A stretch of 64,000 nt of DNA, from positions 62,001 through 126,000 of the forward strand of contig NZ_QTJV01000002.1 in NCBI RefSeq assembly GCF_003412465.1, in the 5' to 3' direction. The notes beneath the pieces are model-generated. The model ran no database searches. It worked only from the letters and a program-made list of their open reading frames with translations, and was not told where the DNA came from. The DNA is from Chitinophaga silvisoli. Its GTDB lineage: Bacteria > Bacteroidota > Bacteroidia > Chitinophagales > Chitinophagaceae. This document shows, piece after piece, positions 7,815 to 15,999 of this stretch. Made by a program: the position numbers and the translations under genes. The first letter of the stretch is position 1, and every line of letters begins with the position of its first letter.

Positions 7815-9806
7815 TTATTCTATCACCAGTTTATAACTTGCCTTTTCACCTCTATTATTTATAAAGGTCACAAAGTATAACCCCGGTGTCTGTTCACTGA
7901 AATTATAACTAAGCTGTTGTACACCACCAGAATTCGCCCTCACCACTCCCAAATCTTTCACCAGCTTCCCCTGCGCATCGAACAGGCGGATCACTCCCTG
8001 CTCATTCTCAGCAAGTGCCACATTGATCGTAGTATGACCATGTGTTGGATTTGGATAAATATTCTTCAGCTTTTCTGTCGTCAACTTCTCCTCCACAACC
8101 CCTATCCTTGCAGATGAACTACAAGCACCGGCTGCAGGTGAGTTGCCTGTTACTTCCATCCAGTCTATATCCGCAGTAGCAGCGGAAGCAGTAGACTCCA
8201 ACCGGATTGTATTGTTCCCTGCATTCAGCGCTACAGTTGTGGTAGTATTGGAGAAAGTAGTACTGCTGCTGGTCTTCGCAAAAGAAAGTCCATTATTAAC
8301 AGTGCTTCCATTCACGATCAGCGCCATTGTAGATGCATTGCTGCTACCACTGTTTACATAGCGCCAGTTGAGGCTATAAGTTCCTTCAGCAGCAGCATTC
8401 ACAAGCCATGTCACGCCTTTACCTGCACTATTGGAAAGATTCACCACATACCCGTTATTCGCACCGCTGTTATTGCTGATAGCTCCATCATAACTACAAA
8501 GCCCTGTTGTCGAATTATCCTCTATCCGGATAGTAGCATTACTGCCAGTACTGCTTGCCTGGAAATTAGCTGTCACTGATTTAGCCGCATTCATGGTAAC
8601 GGTAACAGCACTTGCAGTACCTGACACATCTCCGCTCCAACCCGTAAACGTATATCCTGAAGCAGGACTGGCCGTCAGCGTCACTACCGTACCGGAAGCA
8701 TAAGTGCCAGCACCGGTGATGGTGCCTCCTGCAGCAGGAACACTTGTTGTCGAAAGCGTATATTCTGTAGTACCTGTACTACCGCAATCCGGGCTGCTCA
8801 GGGTCGCGCCGGCACCTGCACTTACCAGCGCCTTAACAGCACTGGCAGGAACGGCGTTCAGGGTATAAGGAGGCGTGAATGCAGTTCCACTTCCTGAAGT
8901 ATTACCGGAAGTATTCGTGAAGATATTATCCTTCTGCGTGATGGCCGTAAAGTCATTATTCATCAGGTCAATCGGATTTTTCACATTTTCAAACACATTC
9001 CCTTCAATCAACAGGTTAGCTTCAAAACCTGCCATAATACATTTTGAAGATACCGTGGAGTTAAAATAGTTATTCACCAGGTGTACCTGACCAAATCGTA
9101 CTCTTGGCATACGTTCCTTACAACCCTGTGCCCACCAGCAATTGGCCATTGTAATACGAAGATGCCCTCGGTCACCGGTCGCCCCATCACTGGAGCCAAA
9201 CAGGTTTGAGAATCGATGATCATCAGAACCTCCTGAGCCACCTGCCACCGGTGTCTTATTGTAAGAAAACTTACACCAGGTCACTGAAATATAGTCGGCA
9301 GCAGACTTGATATCAAGGTTCCCATCCATGCCGTCCCGGAAGTCACAATGATCTACCCAAACATTTGTACTGTTATCGATTGTCATGTTATCCCATCCAT
9401 CGGTATCATATGCAGCAGGACCTTCAAAGGTGATGTTCCTGAATATTACATTCGATACCCGTTTGACGTAGATGATTCCTGAACCGTCTTTCGTCAGGTC
9501 ACTGGATACCAGCCTGGAACCAGGTAATCCATAAATCGTCTTGGCCGACTGGTCCTGGAAATTAATCCTGCCTCCGGAAGGGATGGTGATCGTGCCTGAA
9601 ATGTGTACGACTTTTACATTGGAGGAGGTAATGGCTGTCTTCAGCGCATCATAAGTGCTTACAACAGTAGGGGTGGCAGTTCCACCGCCTGTAACGCCTC
9701 CATTTTGGCTGGCCCAGCCGACAAGGCTACATTGGGCATGGGCAGATACACCTAAAAAGCAGCAGCTTGCAATTAGTACCCATCTTAAATACCGGGTTTT
9801 CATCAT
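7815..9806 (-). CDS. Secreted PL1-family pectate lyase with carbohydrate-binding and T9SS sorting domains
   Basis: This 663-residue exported enzyme should cleave polygalacturonate by beta-elimination outside the cell. After a signal peptide (about 1-25) comes the right-handed beta-helix pectate lyase domain (about 28-345), with VWVDHCDF, DHRFSNLFG and RMPRVRFG, where the RxPxxR arginines are the catalytic motif of family PL1. Next is an InlB-like bacterial repeat (about 350-418, TLTASPASGYTFTGWSGDVS), a CBM6/35-like beta-sandwich (about 423-555), and a type IX secretion type A sorting domain (about 580-663, IYPNPTHGHTTINV, LFDAQGKLV, PGLYFVTF). It lies upstream of the sigma/FecR/SusCD module on the same strand with its own terminator, which suggests a shared pectin programme. 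Confidence 0.93.
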   Translation of the reverse strand: MMKTRYLRWVLIASCCFLGVSAHAQCSLVGWASQNGGVTGGGTATPTVVSTYDALKTAITSSNVKVVHISGTITIPSGGRINFQDQSAKTIYGLPGSRLVSSDLTKDGSGIIYVKRVSNVIFRNITFEGPAAYDTDGWDNMTIDNSTNVWVDHCDFRDGMDGNLDIKSAADYISVTWCKFSYNKTPVAGGSGGSDDHRFSNLFGSSDGATGDRGHLRITMANCWWAQGCKERMPRVRFGQVHLVNNYFNSTVSSKCIMAGFEANLLIEGNVFENVKNPIDLMNNDFTAITQKDNIFTNTSGNTSGSGTAFTPPYTLNAVPASAVKALVSAGAGATLSSPDCGSTGTTEYTLSTTSVPAAGGTITGAGTYASGTVVTLTASPASGYTFTGWSGDVSGTASAVTVTMNAAKSVTANFQASSTGSNATIRIEDNSTTGLCSYDGAISNNSGANNGYVVNLSNSAGKGVTWLVNAAAEGTYSLNWRYVNSGSSNASTMALIVNGSTVNNGLSFAKTSSSTTFSNTTTTVALNAGNNTIRLESTASAATADIDWMEVTGNSPAAGACSSSARIGVVEEKLTTEKLKNIYPNPTHGHTTINVALAENEQGVIRLFDAQGKLVKDLGVVRANSGGVQQLSYNFSEQTPGLYFVTFINNRGEKASYKLVIE

Positions 9807-9966
9807 AGGATGTTGATTTACTAATAATGGTTATAAACAGGGCAGACTATGGTTATTGTTAATAATAGTCCTGAGGGAATACCATTTACATCAGATATGG
9901 TTTGATTGGGAATTTTAGCGCTGCTAATATATTTTATTTTATTAATTTCTTACATGATTGTATACA

Positions 9967-10032
9967 AAAGAGGGTGCATTCAAAAGAAAATTATCCCGGA
10001 TTTTATTCGGGTCCCCTTTAATACACCCTCTT
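9967..10032. repeat. Inverted-repeat element related to the one at 454-560
   Basis: aaagagggtgcatt starting near 9967 is matched, with one mismatch, by the complement of aatacaccctcttt at 10019-10032. Inside is a smaller imperfect palindrome (cccggat...ttcggg). The left end, agagggtgcattcaaaag, resembles the ends of the 454-560 element. It lies just past the stop of the minus-strand peroxiredoxin gene, so it may act as its terminator. No other feature is seen in 9807-10088. Confidence 0.5.
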
Positions 10033-10088
10033 TGGTTTTTATATTCTTTAGTCAATTGCCTGCTACTTATCAATCATCAGGTCAATAC

Positions 10089-10766
10089 TTATAGCCTTTT
10101 CAATAACGCCACTGTATCCAATGGCTCAGGGCGATACCTATAATCAGCATCTGCTTTTACATCCAGGATTATCCCATTCTGCCCAATCACAAAGCGCGCA
10201 GGAACAGGCAACTCCCAGGCCGAGCCTTCATTGATCTGCTGAATATCATTCCCAAATCGCTTCATATAAAGTTGCTTTAAATAATCAGGAAATTCATACA
10301 CCAGCCCAAATGCCTTCCCTGTTTTATTATCCACATCTACCAGCATATTATATTGCAGCTGAATTTCATTCGCCTGTTTTTCCGTTCTTGAAAACTGCTG
10401 CGGAGAAATCACCACCAGATCAGCTCCTGCATCCCTGATCTGGTTATATACATTATTCAACACCTTCACTTCTTCTACACAATAAGGGCACCAGCTTCCC
10501 CTATAAAAACTCACTACCAGCGGCCCTTTATTTAACAAATCAGTTGAACTGATGATTTCATTCCGCTGATTGCTTAACTGAAACACCGGTGCCTGATCTC
10601 CGGGTTTCAGTATCCCCTCCATGGCCCCCGATTCTCTCAGGTAATGAATATGCCGCTCCATTAATTCCTCATCTTCAGGAGAAACCCGCTTTCCCCAGAA
10701 TTCACGCAACTTTTCCAGCTTATGCGCCAATAGTAGATTCCTATCAATTGTCTCCATGATCTTCAT
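10089..10766 (-). CDS. AhpC/TSA peroxiredoxin-like protein
   Basis: This 225-residue thioredoxin-fold protein is probably a thiol peroxidase. The first 50 residues are a helical extension. The thioredoxin fold then begins with PGDQAPVFQL, and the active site is SFYRGSWCPYC with Cys93 and Cys96, the CxxC form seen in AhpC/TSA-type peroxiredoxins called peroxiredoxin-like in Bacteroidota. VPARFVIGQNGIILDV is the conserved cis-Pro strand. It lies 15 bp downstream of an AhpD-like gene and is very likely cotranscribed with it; AhpD-type proteins can reduce such peroxidases. Start chosen at MKIM; MET three codons later is possible. Cytoplasmic, no signal peptide. Confidence 0.88.
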   Translation of the reverse strand: MKIMETIDRNLLLAHKLEKLREFWGKRVSPEDEELMERHIHYLRESGAMEGILKPGDQAPVFQLSNQRNEIISSTDLLNKGPLVVSFYRGSWCPYCVEEVKVLNNVYNQIRDAGADLVVISPQQFSRTEKQANEIQLQYNMLVDVDNKTGKAFGLVYEFPDYLKQLYMKRFGNDIQQINEGSAWELPVPARFVIGQNGIILDVKADADYRYRPEPLDTVALLKRL

Positions 10767-10781
10767 TTTTAATAGTTTCCT

Positions 10782-11330
10782 TTAAAGTTCAGCTGCCAAT
10801 GGAAAATCAATATCCAGATGTGTAAGGTTATGGATATAATTGCTGATGATTTTATCACCTATCACCATTACCACGTCAATCATATTCGCTTCGCTATATC
10901 CAGCCAGGTAAAAGGCTTCTATTGCTTCAGCTGTAGCTTTACCACGATTCTCCACTACGGACGATGTAAACCGGGCCAATGCATCCAGTTTGGCATCAAA
11001 TGATGCCTTGCCGGATCTTATCTCCAGCACCTGCTCATCTGAAAATCCATTCATCTTTCCCAATACCGTATGTGCCGACTGACAATAACGGCAGCCATTG
11101 ATCTGGCTGGTCACCAGGTTAATCACTTCTCTTTCCTTTGCCGTTAGCGTACTTTTACGGTTTTGTAAACTGAGGTAATCCCCCAGGGCCGTTTCATTCT
11201 TACCAAAATATGCGTAGAGATTGGGAACAAAGCCCAGACCTTTTTGTAGCTTGTCAAAAATAGCCTGGTTATTAGCAGAGACATCTGATCTTGTGGGAAC
11301 GCTGAATGATTTTTGTGCTGTTGTGTTCAT
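10782..11330 (-). CDS. Carboxymuconolactone decarboxylase/AhpD-family protein
   Basis: This 182-residue AhpD-like protein starts at the ATG at 11328-11330; the longer frame adds 20 residues that look like leader sequence. The all-helical CMD domain carries the redox motif C-R-Y-C-x-x-x-H (Cys80, Cys83, His87), the AhpD pattern for a peroxidase or disulfide reductase rather than a lactone decarboxylase. It begins with VPTRSDVSANNQAIFDKLQKGLG, typical of peroxidase-related CMD proteins. It precedes the peroxiredoxin gene by about 15 bp, so the two probably form a peroxide-detoxifying pair. A Crp/Fnr regulator gene lies about 100 bp upstream on the same strand and may control it. Confidence 0.88.
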   Translation of the reverse strand: MNTTAQKSFSVPTRSDVSANNQAIFDKLQKGLGFVPNLYAYFGKNETALGDYLSLQNRKSTLTAKEREVINLVTSQINGCRYCQSAHTVLGKMNGFSDEQVLEIRSGKASFDAKLDALARFTSSVVENRGKATAEAIEAFYLAGYSEANMIDVVMVIGDKIISNYIHNLTHLDIDFPLAAEL

Positions 11331-11433
11331 GATTGCTTTCGTTTTTGCATTTATGTCGTTATTGACAATGCAAAGATGCGATAGCAGCAACCCTCATAAA
11401 ATGAAGTAGATTAGGAAAAATACTTGAACCAGT

Positions 11434-12024
11434 TCAAGATTTACGCCCTAGCTTATTATTCCGGATTTTAGATAGGAATTCCGTGCTCATACCCAGATAA
11501 GATGCTATGACATATTGGGGCATCCGCGCATTGAGCAAGGGGTACCTGGTGAGGAAGTCTTCATAACGTTCCTCGGCAGATTGTGTAAGGCTTGTAATAA
11601 TCCTGCGTTGCATATAAGCCGCTGATCGCTCAGCCAGCATACGGAAAAACGTCTCAAAATGATGGGATGCTGCTTTTAATCTCTTTTCATCCTCATGACT
11701 GATCTGCAATAGTTCACAGTCCTCCATCGCCATCACAAACATAGTGGCCGGCAGCTGGTTCATATAGCTATTGTAATCCGAAATCCACCAATCCTCAATA
11801 GCGAGCTGAATAGTATGCTCCTGCCCCTGGTCGCCAATAACATAGGCCCTCAAAGCCCCTTTTAGGACGAAATAACGATGATGTGCGACAAAGCCAGGCT
11901 GTACCAAAAACTGGCGGCGCTTTGCTTTAAAAGGCTTAAAACACGAAATAAAATCCAGTACTTCTTCTTCAGAAAGTGGTATAATTCTTTGTATATAATC
12001 TGCCAGCGCTTGTTTATTGGTCAT
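11434..12024 (-). CDS. Crp/Fnr-family transcriptional regulator
   Basis: This 196-residue regulator has a cyclic-nucleotide-binding-like beta-barrel (about 25-115, RQFLVQPGFVAHHRYFVLKGALRAYV) and a shortened C-terminal winged helix (about 150-190, MPQYVIASYLGMSTEFLSKIRNN). The barrel lacks the E and R residues that bind cAMP in CRP, which is normal for this Bacteroidota subfamily. It lies upstream of the AhpD/peroxiredoxin pair in the same direction and probably regulates it. The ligand cannot be read from the sequence. Confidence 0.9.
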   Translation of the reverse strand: MTNKQALADYIQRIIPLSEEEVLDFISCFKPFKAKRRQFLVQPGFVAHHRYFVLKGALRAYVIGDQGQEHTIQLAIEDWWISDYNSYMNQLPATMFVMAMEDCELLQISHEDEKRLKAASHHFETFFRMLAERSAAYMQRRIITSLTQSAEERYEDFLTRYPLLNARMPQYVIASYLGMSTEFLSKIRNNKLGRKS

Positions 12025-12166
12025 TACATCCGTTGAATAGTCCAGGCAAAGATATGTAATCTAATGGCTGGGTTATAGTCAATTTCCCGGAGAATCAGGT
12101 AAGGCTTTGGAAATTGAGCAGGTGATGATGACACCGTATAAGCATGACTGCACGAGATCCCCTCCG

Positions 12167-13084
12167 CTAGCTAAAAGACTGTCTAAACTCCAAAGGCGAA
12201 AGCCGGGTTTTGGTCTTAAAAAGTTTACTGAACGATTGGGGATGTCCAAATCCCAATTCATAAGCAATCTCACTTACCGACAAATCTGTGGTCGATAATT
12301 TCTCTTTTGCCTTTTCAATCAGTTTGTCGTGAATGTGTTGTTGTGTACTTTGTCCCGTAAGCGCTTTCAGCAACCCGCTCAGGTAACTTACTGAGATATT
12401 TAAGGTGTCAGCAATGTATTGCACGCTCGGCAAACCCTTTTTTATTAAATCATCATTTTCAAAATAATGGGTAAGTAATTTTTCTAATCGGTCAAGGATT
12501 TGATGATTGGTTATTTTACGGGTAATAAATTGTCGTTGATAAAACCGTTCAGAATAGTTCAGCAATGTCTCAATTTGAGAAATGATAATGTCCTGGCTGA
12601 ATTTATCAATGTTGGTATGATACTCCTGCCGGATATTCCGGATAATATTATTCAAAATATCCTCTTCTTTTTCTGACAGAAACAGGGCTTCGCTAACGGA
12701 GTAATTGAAAAATTCATACTGTTTTATCTTTTGGGCCAATGACGTAGCCCATAAAAAATCGGGATGAAAGAGCAACAACCAACCCGAACGCTTTTTATTT
12801 TCATTCGGGTTGTTGTTAGTTCTCAGTATCTGGTTGGGTGCCATAAAGCATAATAAACCTTCATCAAAATCATATTGCTGTTGGCCATAAAACATTTTGC
12901 TCACACCGCGTTTTAGCGAAATCGCATAGTATCCCAATAGCAAGGTGTCTGAATCTTCACTTGTATTTTGATACATTGTCGAATAATCTACAATGCTGAT
13001 AAGCGGATGTTCAGGATTAGGCAAACCATTATACCTGTGAAATTCACTGATTGTTTTTATCCTATGAGGTTTTATATGGGCCAT
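12167..13084 (-). CDS. AraC-family transcriptional regulator
   Basis: This 305-residue regulator has an N-terminal cupin-like sensing domain (about 20-170, with GVSKMFYGQQQYDFDEGLLCFMAPNQ) and a C-terminal double helix-turn-helix (about 205-303). The first HTH is SVQYIADTLNISVSYLSGLLK; the second is SVSEIAYELGFGHPQSFSKLFK followed by TRLSPLEFR, the classic AraC signature. It lies 70 bp downstream of a short-chain dehydrogenase gene on the same strand, and regulators of this subfamily usually control such a neighbouring oxidoreductase. Full length. Confidence 0.92.
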   Translation of the reverse strand: MAHIKPHRIKTISEFHRYNGLPNPEHPLISIVDYSTMYQNTSEDSDTLLLGYYAISLKRGVSKMFYGQQQYDFDEGLLCFMAPNQILRTNNNPNENKKRSGWLLLFHPDFLWATSLAQKIKQYEFFNYSVSEALFLSEKEEDILNNIIRNIRQEYHTNIDKFSQDIIISQIETLLNYSERFYQRQFITRKITNHQILDRLEKLLTHYFENDDLIKKGLPSVQYIADTLNISVSYLSGLLKALTGQSTQQHIHDKLIEKAKEKLSTTDLSVSEIAYELGFGHPQSFSKLFKTKTRLSPLEFRQSFS

Positions 13085-13154
13085 ACTACAAAAATAATTT
13101 TAATTACAATGATTACCCAGGTCTTAGTAGCAAAAAACACCACAATACAGTTGG

Positions 13155-13976
13155 TTATTTACCTTGCGCCTGCAGTGATAAATGCTGCCATTGTTCCCAG
13201 GTCTCTATTCTGGCCTGATAAAGATCTTTCGCCCACTTAAGAGATTGCTCACCCAGGAAAATTCTCAGCGGAGGATTGGCCAGGTCAGCAATTTTCATAA
13301 TTACATCTGCCGTAGCGGCAGGATCGCCCAACTTGAATAAGCCACGTACTTTCGCATGCTCTTCCCTTACCTTGCTATAATCAGCATTAGCACTGGTATG
13401 TACTGCAGAGCTGCCACCCCAGTCTGTTTTATAACCACCCGGTTCGATAATGGTAACATGAATGCCCATACCACCCACTTCCTTGCTTAAGGATTCAGAG
13501 AATGCTTCCAATGCCCATTTAGATGCGTGATAAAGGCCAAGACTGATATTTGCAATAATCCCTCCGATACTTGACACCTGCATAATATGGCCGCTTTGTT
13601 GTTTACGCATAATTGGCAATACAGCTTGTGTAACCCACAGAGCACCGAAGAAGTTCGTTTCCATTTGAGCCCTTGCTTCAGCCTCTGAAATTTCTTCAAC
13701 CATACCAAATAAACCATATCCGGCATTATTCACGACGACATCTATTCTCCCAAAATGCTGATGTGCCTTATCAATAGCATTAAAACAGGCTTCGCGTTGC
13801 GTAACATCCAGCGGCAGCAGCAATACATTCTCCTTATATGCCGCCTGCAAATCTTTCAGGTTATCAATGGTACGGGCTGTAGCAACAACTTTATCGCCCC
13901 GTTGTAATGCTGCTTTTGCCCATTCATTGCCAAACCCCTTTGATGATCCTGTAATAAACCATACTTTCTGTTCCAT
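13155..13976 (-). CDS. Short-chain dehydrogenase/reductase
   Basis: This 273-residue classical SDR has the nucleotide-binding motif T-G-S-S-K-G-F-G at 9-16, the NNAG motif at 83-86, the catalytic Ser at about 135-136 and Y-x-x-x-K with Tyr149 and Lys153. Residues ARTIDNLKDL after the second strand suggest NADP preference, as in many SDR subfamilies. The substrate is unknown; an alcohol or ketone of a small molecule is the usual range. The gene is followed by an AraC regulator on the same strand and is divergent from a SnoaL-like gene, so one control region may serve both. Confidence 0.92.
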   Translation of the reverse strand: MEQKVWFITGSSKGFGNEWAKAALQRGDKVVATARTIDNLKDLQAAYKENVLLLPLDVTQREACFNAIDKAHQHFGRIDVVVNNAGYGLFGMVEEISEAEARAQMETNFFGALWVTQAVLPIMRKQQSGHIMQVSSIGGIIANISLGLYHASKWALEAFSESLSKEVGGMGIHVTIIEPGGYKTDWGGSSAVHTSANADYSKVREEHAKVRGLFKLGDPAATADVIMKIADLANPPLRIFLGEQSLKWAKDLYQARIETWEQWQHLSLQAQGK

Positions 13977-14205
13977 AACTTATATTTTTTGTTAATGCAA
14001 AAGTCAGTAACAATACAGGGACGCATGAAGCCAAATCAACTTTTATTGTAGGCAAAAATGAGGTAGCATAAAAAATCGCCTGTTGCGGCCGCCTCATGAA
14101 TTTACATTTCAGTCATAATAATTAAATACCCCAGCCCCGGAAAAATTGATTGAATTTTTGAAGTATTGGTTTGATTTATTGTAACACGAGGGGCTGCTTC
14201 AAAAG

Positions 14206-14213
14206 TACTTTTG
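14206..14213 (+). promoter_or_regulatory. Candidate -7 box (TAnnTTTG type)
   Basis: TACTTTTG lies 36 bp before the ATG of the SnoaL-like gene and fits the Bacteroidota -7 consensus TAnnTTTG. A TTG at 14179-14181 is somewhat too far away to be an ideal -33 element. The stretch just before it, gaggggctgcttcaaaag, resembles the end of the inverted-repeat elements at 454 and 9967. Confidence 0.4.
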
Positions 14214-14248
14214 TATCACAAACAATAACAAAACAAAAACACAATACC

Positions 14249-14689
14249 ATGAAAACAAAAGATCAGATCAGGACCCTTGCACAACAGGCATTCAAGAACC
14301 ATCTTACCTATTTATCTGCCGGCCGGATCAGTGAGTGGGTAGACCTTTTCACAGCAGACGGTATACTTGAATTCCCCTACGGCCCTGCAGATTTTCCCAA
14401 CCATGTAGCCGGGAAAACCGCGTTGTATGACTACATGAAGAATTTCCCTGAACACTTTAAGGTTGAATTCGAAAACCTGCATTTCCATGGCACAGAAGAT
14501 CCGACCCTTGTGATCGCGGAATTTACCAGCCGTGGGCATGCCATTTCAACAGGCAAGCCCTACAATCAAAAATACATCTCAGTAGTGACCACAAATGATG
14601 AGGGCAAAATTGTGAAATATGTAGATTTCTGGAACCCACTGACAGCAATGGAATCTATCAATCAACCACTTGCCAGCTTCGTATCTTAA
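14249..14689 (+). CDS. SnoaL/NTF2-like protein (ketosteroid-isomerase fold)
   Basis: This 146-residue protein starts at the ATG at 14249; the earlier in-frame start would lie upstream of the likely promoter box. It has the alpha+beta cone fold of the SnoaL/PhzA families: an N-terminal helix (FKNHLTYLSAGRISEWVDLFTADGILEFPY), then GKTALYDYMKNFPEHF, and strands ending VKYVDFWNPL. Known members are isomerases, cyclases or binding proteins for small hydrophobic molecules. The gene is divergent from the SDR gene and followed by a strong terminator and then an AraC regulator. Function cannot be stated more closely. Confidence 0.82.
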   Translation: MKTKDQIRTLAQQAFKNHLTYLSAGRISEWVDLFTADGILEFPYGPADFPNHVAGKTALYDYMKNFPEHFKVEFENLHFHGTEDPTLVIAEFTSRGHAISTGKPYNQKYISVVTTNDEGKIVKYVDFWNPLTAMESINQPLASFVS

Positions 14690-14704
14690 ACCTTCAACCC
14701 ATCA

Positions 14705-14730
14705 TGACCGCAAGCTCCTGCTTGCGGTCA
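14705..14730 (+). terminator. Rho-independent terminator after the SnoaL-like gene
   Basis: tgaccgcaag (14705-14714) and cttgcggtca (14721-14730) form a perfect 10-bp stem with a 6-nt loop, followed by TTT. It lies 15 bp past the stop. Because it falls inside the longest open frame of the following araC-type gene, it also argues for the later start of that gene. Confidence 0.85.
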
Positions 14731-14798
14731 TTTCCAAATTACCACAGATGAAATTTTTGCGTAATTTTATTTTTCCGAAACAGACGCGTACTAAGAAT

Positions 14799-15695
14799 AT
14801 GGCCAAACCGGAAACAATAGAAGAATATTATGCAAGCAGGCCTTTCCTGTCAGCCAGGGGAGCGGGAGACAATATTGCACATTTTAATATCTTCCGCATA
14901 GGTGATCCTGATATCGAAGATGTCCCTGTTCAATTTGGCCGGAAAAACTTCTTTAAGATCTGCATTATTTCAGGCAATAGCCTTATACATTATGCAGATA
15001 GAACATTTGAGGTCAGGGAGCATGGAATACTTTTTGCCAACCCACAGATCCCTTACAACTGGGAGCCCTTATCCAGCAAGCAGCAGGGATTTAGCTGTAT
15101 CTTCAACGAAGCATTTTTCGAACACTTTGGCAGGATAAAAGAATACCCTGTTTTTAAGCCGGGTGGCTTCCCTGTATATGAGTTGACAGAAGGGGAGCTG
15201 TCGGCGATAAAAGGCATCTTTGAACAAATAATGGTGGAAAAGAACAGTGAATTCACATTTAAAGAGGATGCGATCAGGACACTGGTGCTGCAACTCATTC
15301 ATAATGCAATCAAGATACGGCCGGCTATAATCACCTCACCGGAAAAAGTAAGTGCAGCAAGCAGGATCACTTCCTTATTTTTAGAATTGCTGGAACGTCA
15401 GTTTCCACTTGACAGCACTTCATCAGAAGTACAACTGCGTACCCCGGCAGATTTCGCGAACCAAATGGCTGTGCATGTCAATCACCTGAACAAATCGGTG
15501 AAGGAAATTACCAATAAAACGACTACCGGTATTATCATGCAGCGGCTCCTGCAGGAGGCAAAGATTATGTTAAAACATACTTCATGGCCAATTTCAGACA
15601 TTGCCTATGCTTTGGGTTTTGAAGGACCTACGCATTTCAGCACATTTATTAAGCGGCAATTACAGGTGTCGCCGTCACAGTATAGGAATGCCTAG
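14799..15695 (+). CDS. AraC-family transcriptional regulator
   Basis: This regulator of about 298 residues starts at the ATG at 14799 (MAKPETIEEYY). The frame is open back to 14670, but that extension crosses a terminator. The N-terminal domain is a cupin-like sensor of the subfamily that begins with a short acidic helix and ILFANPQIPYNW. The C-terminal domain is AraC-type: FANQMAVHVNHLNKSVKEIT for the first HTH and PISDIAYALGFEGPTHFSTFIKR, then SPSQYRNA, for the second. The 3' end of the coding sequence is the source of the degenerate repeats that follow. It probably regulates the SnoaL-like gene or the SDR gene. Confidence 0.92.
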   Translation: MAKPETIEEYYASRPFLSARGAGDNIAHFNIFRIGDPDIEDVPVQFGRKNFFKICIISGNSLIHYADRTFEVREHGILFANPQIPYNWEPLSSKQQGFSCIFNEAFFEHFGRIKEYPVFKPGGFPVYELTEGELSAIKGIFEQIMVEKNSEFTFKEDAIRTLVLQLIHNAIKIRPAIITSPEKVSAASRITSLFLELLERQFPLDSTSSEVQLRTPADFANQMAVHVNHLNKSVKEITNKTTTGIIMQRLLQEAKIMLKHTSWPISDIAYALGFEGPTHFSTFIKRQLQVSPSQYRNA

Positions 15696-15900
15696 CCTGG
15701 GATGTTTTCTATTAAGGGGTTATTACAGGGATCACTTTTCTCGTATCGGAATAGCTGGTGCTAATGCCTGGGTTGGGATGTTTTCTATTAAGGGATTATT
15801 ACATGTATCACTTTCTTGTATCAGAATAGCTGGAGCTGTTTGCTATTAATCGGCTATTACTGGTATCACCCTTGTTGTATCAGTATACCAGGATCTGCAG
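15647..15900 (+). repeat. Degenerate tandem copies of the 3' end of the araC-type gene
   Basis: Four imperfect copies share the pattern TATTAAG..G...ATTAC.GG..TC.C....GTAT..GAAT. Copy 1 lies inside the end of the preceding gene (from 15647, codons for FIKRQLQVSPSQYRNA); the others begin near 15711, 15786 and 15844. The attac marker falls at 15659, 15722, 15798 and 15856, so spacing is 63, 76 and 58 bp. Copies two and three also share gatgttttctattaaggg. The copies fill the spacer between two convergent genes and have no frame of their own. Confidence 0.7.
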
Positions 15901-15999
15901 CTATTTTCTTAATGCCTCTAAACTTAACACCTACTTTTCCCGCAGCAGTCCTACGAAAAATTGCCCTTCTTATCTACCCAAAAACAAGTCGATCTAACG

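Noticed and set aside
12079..12273. 64-codon minus-strand frame overlapping the end of the AraC gene
   Set aside because: It overlaps the conserved second HTH of the regulator in another frame and has no features.
14670..14798. Longer N-terminus of the araC-type gene
   Set aside because: It would run across a perfect terminator hairpin and overlap the previous gene's end.
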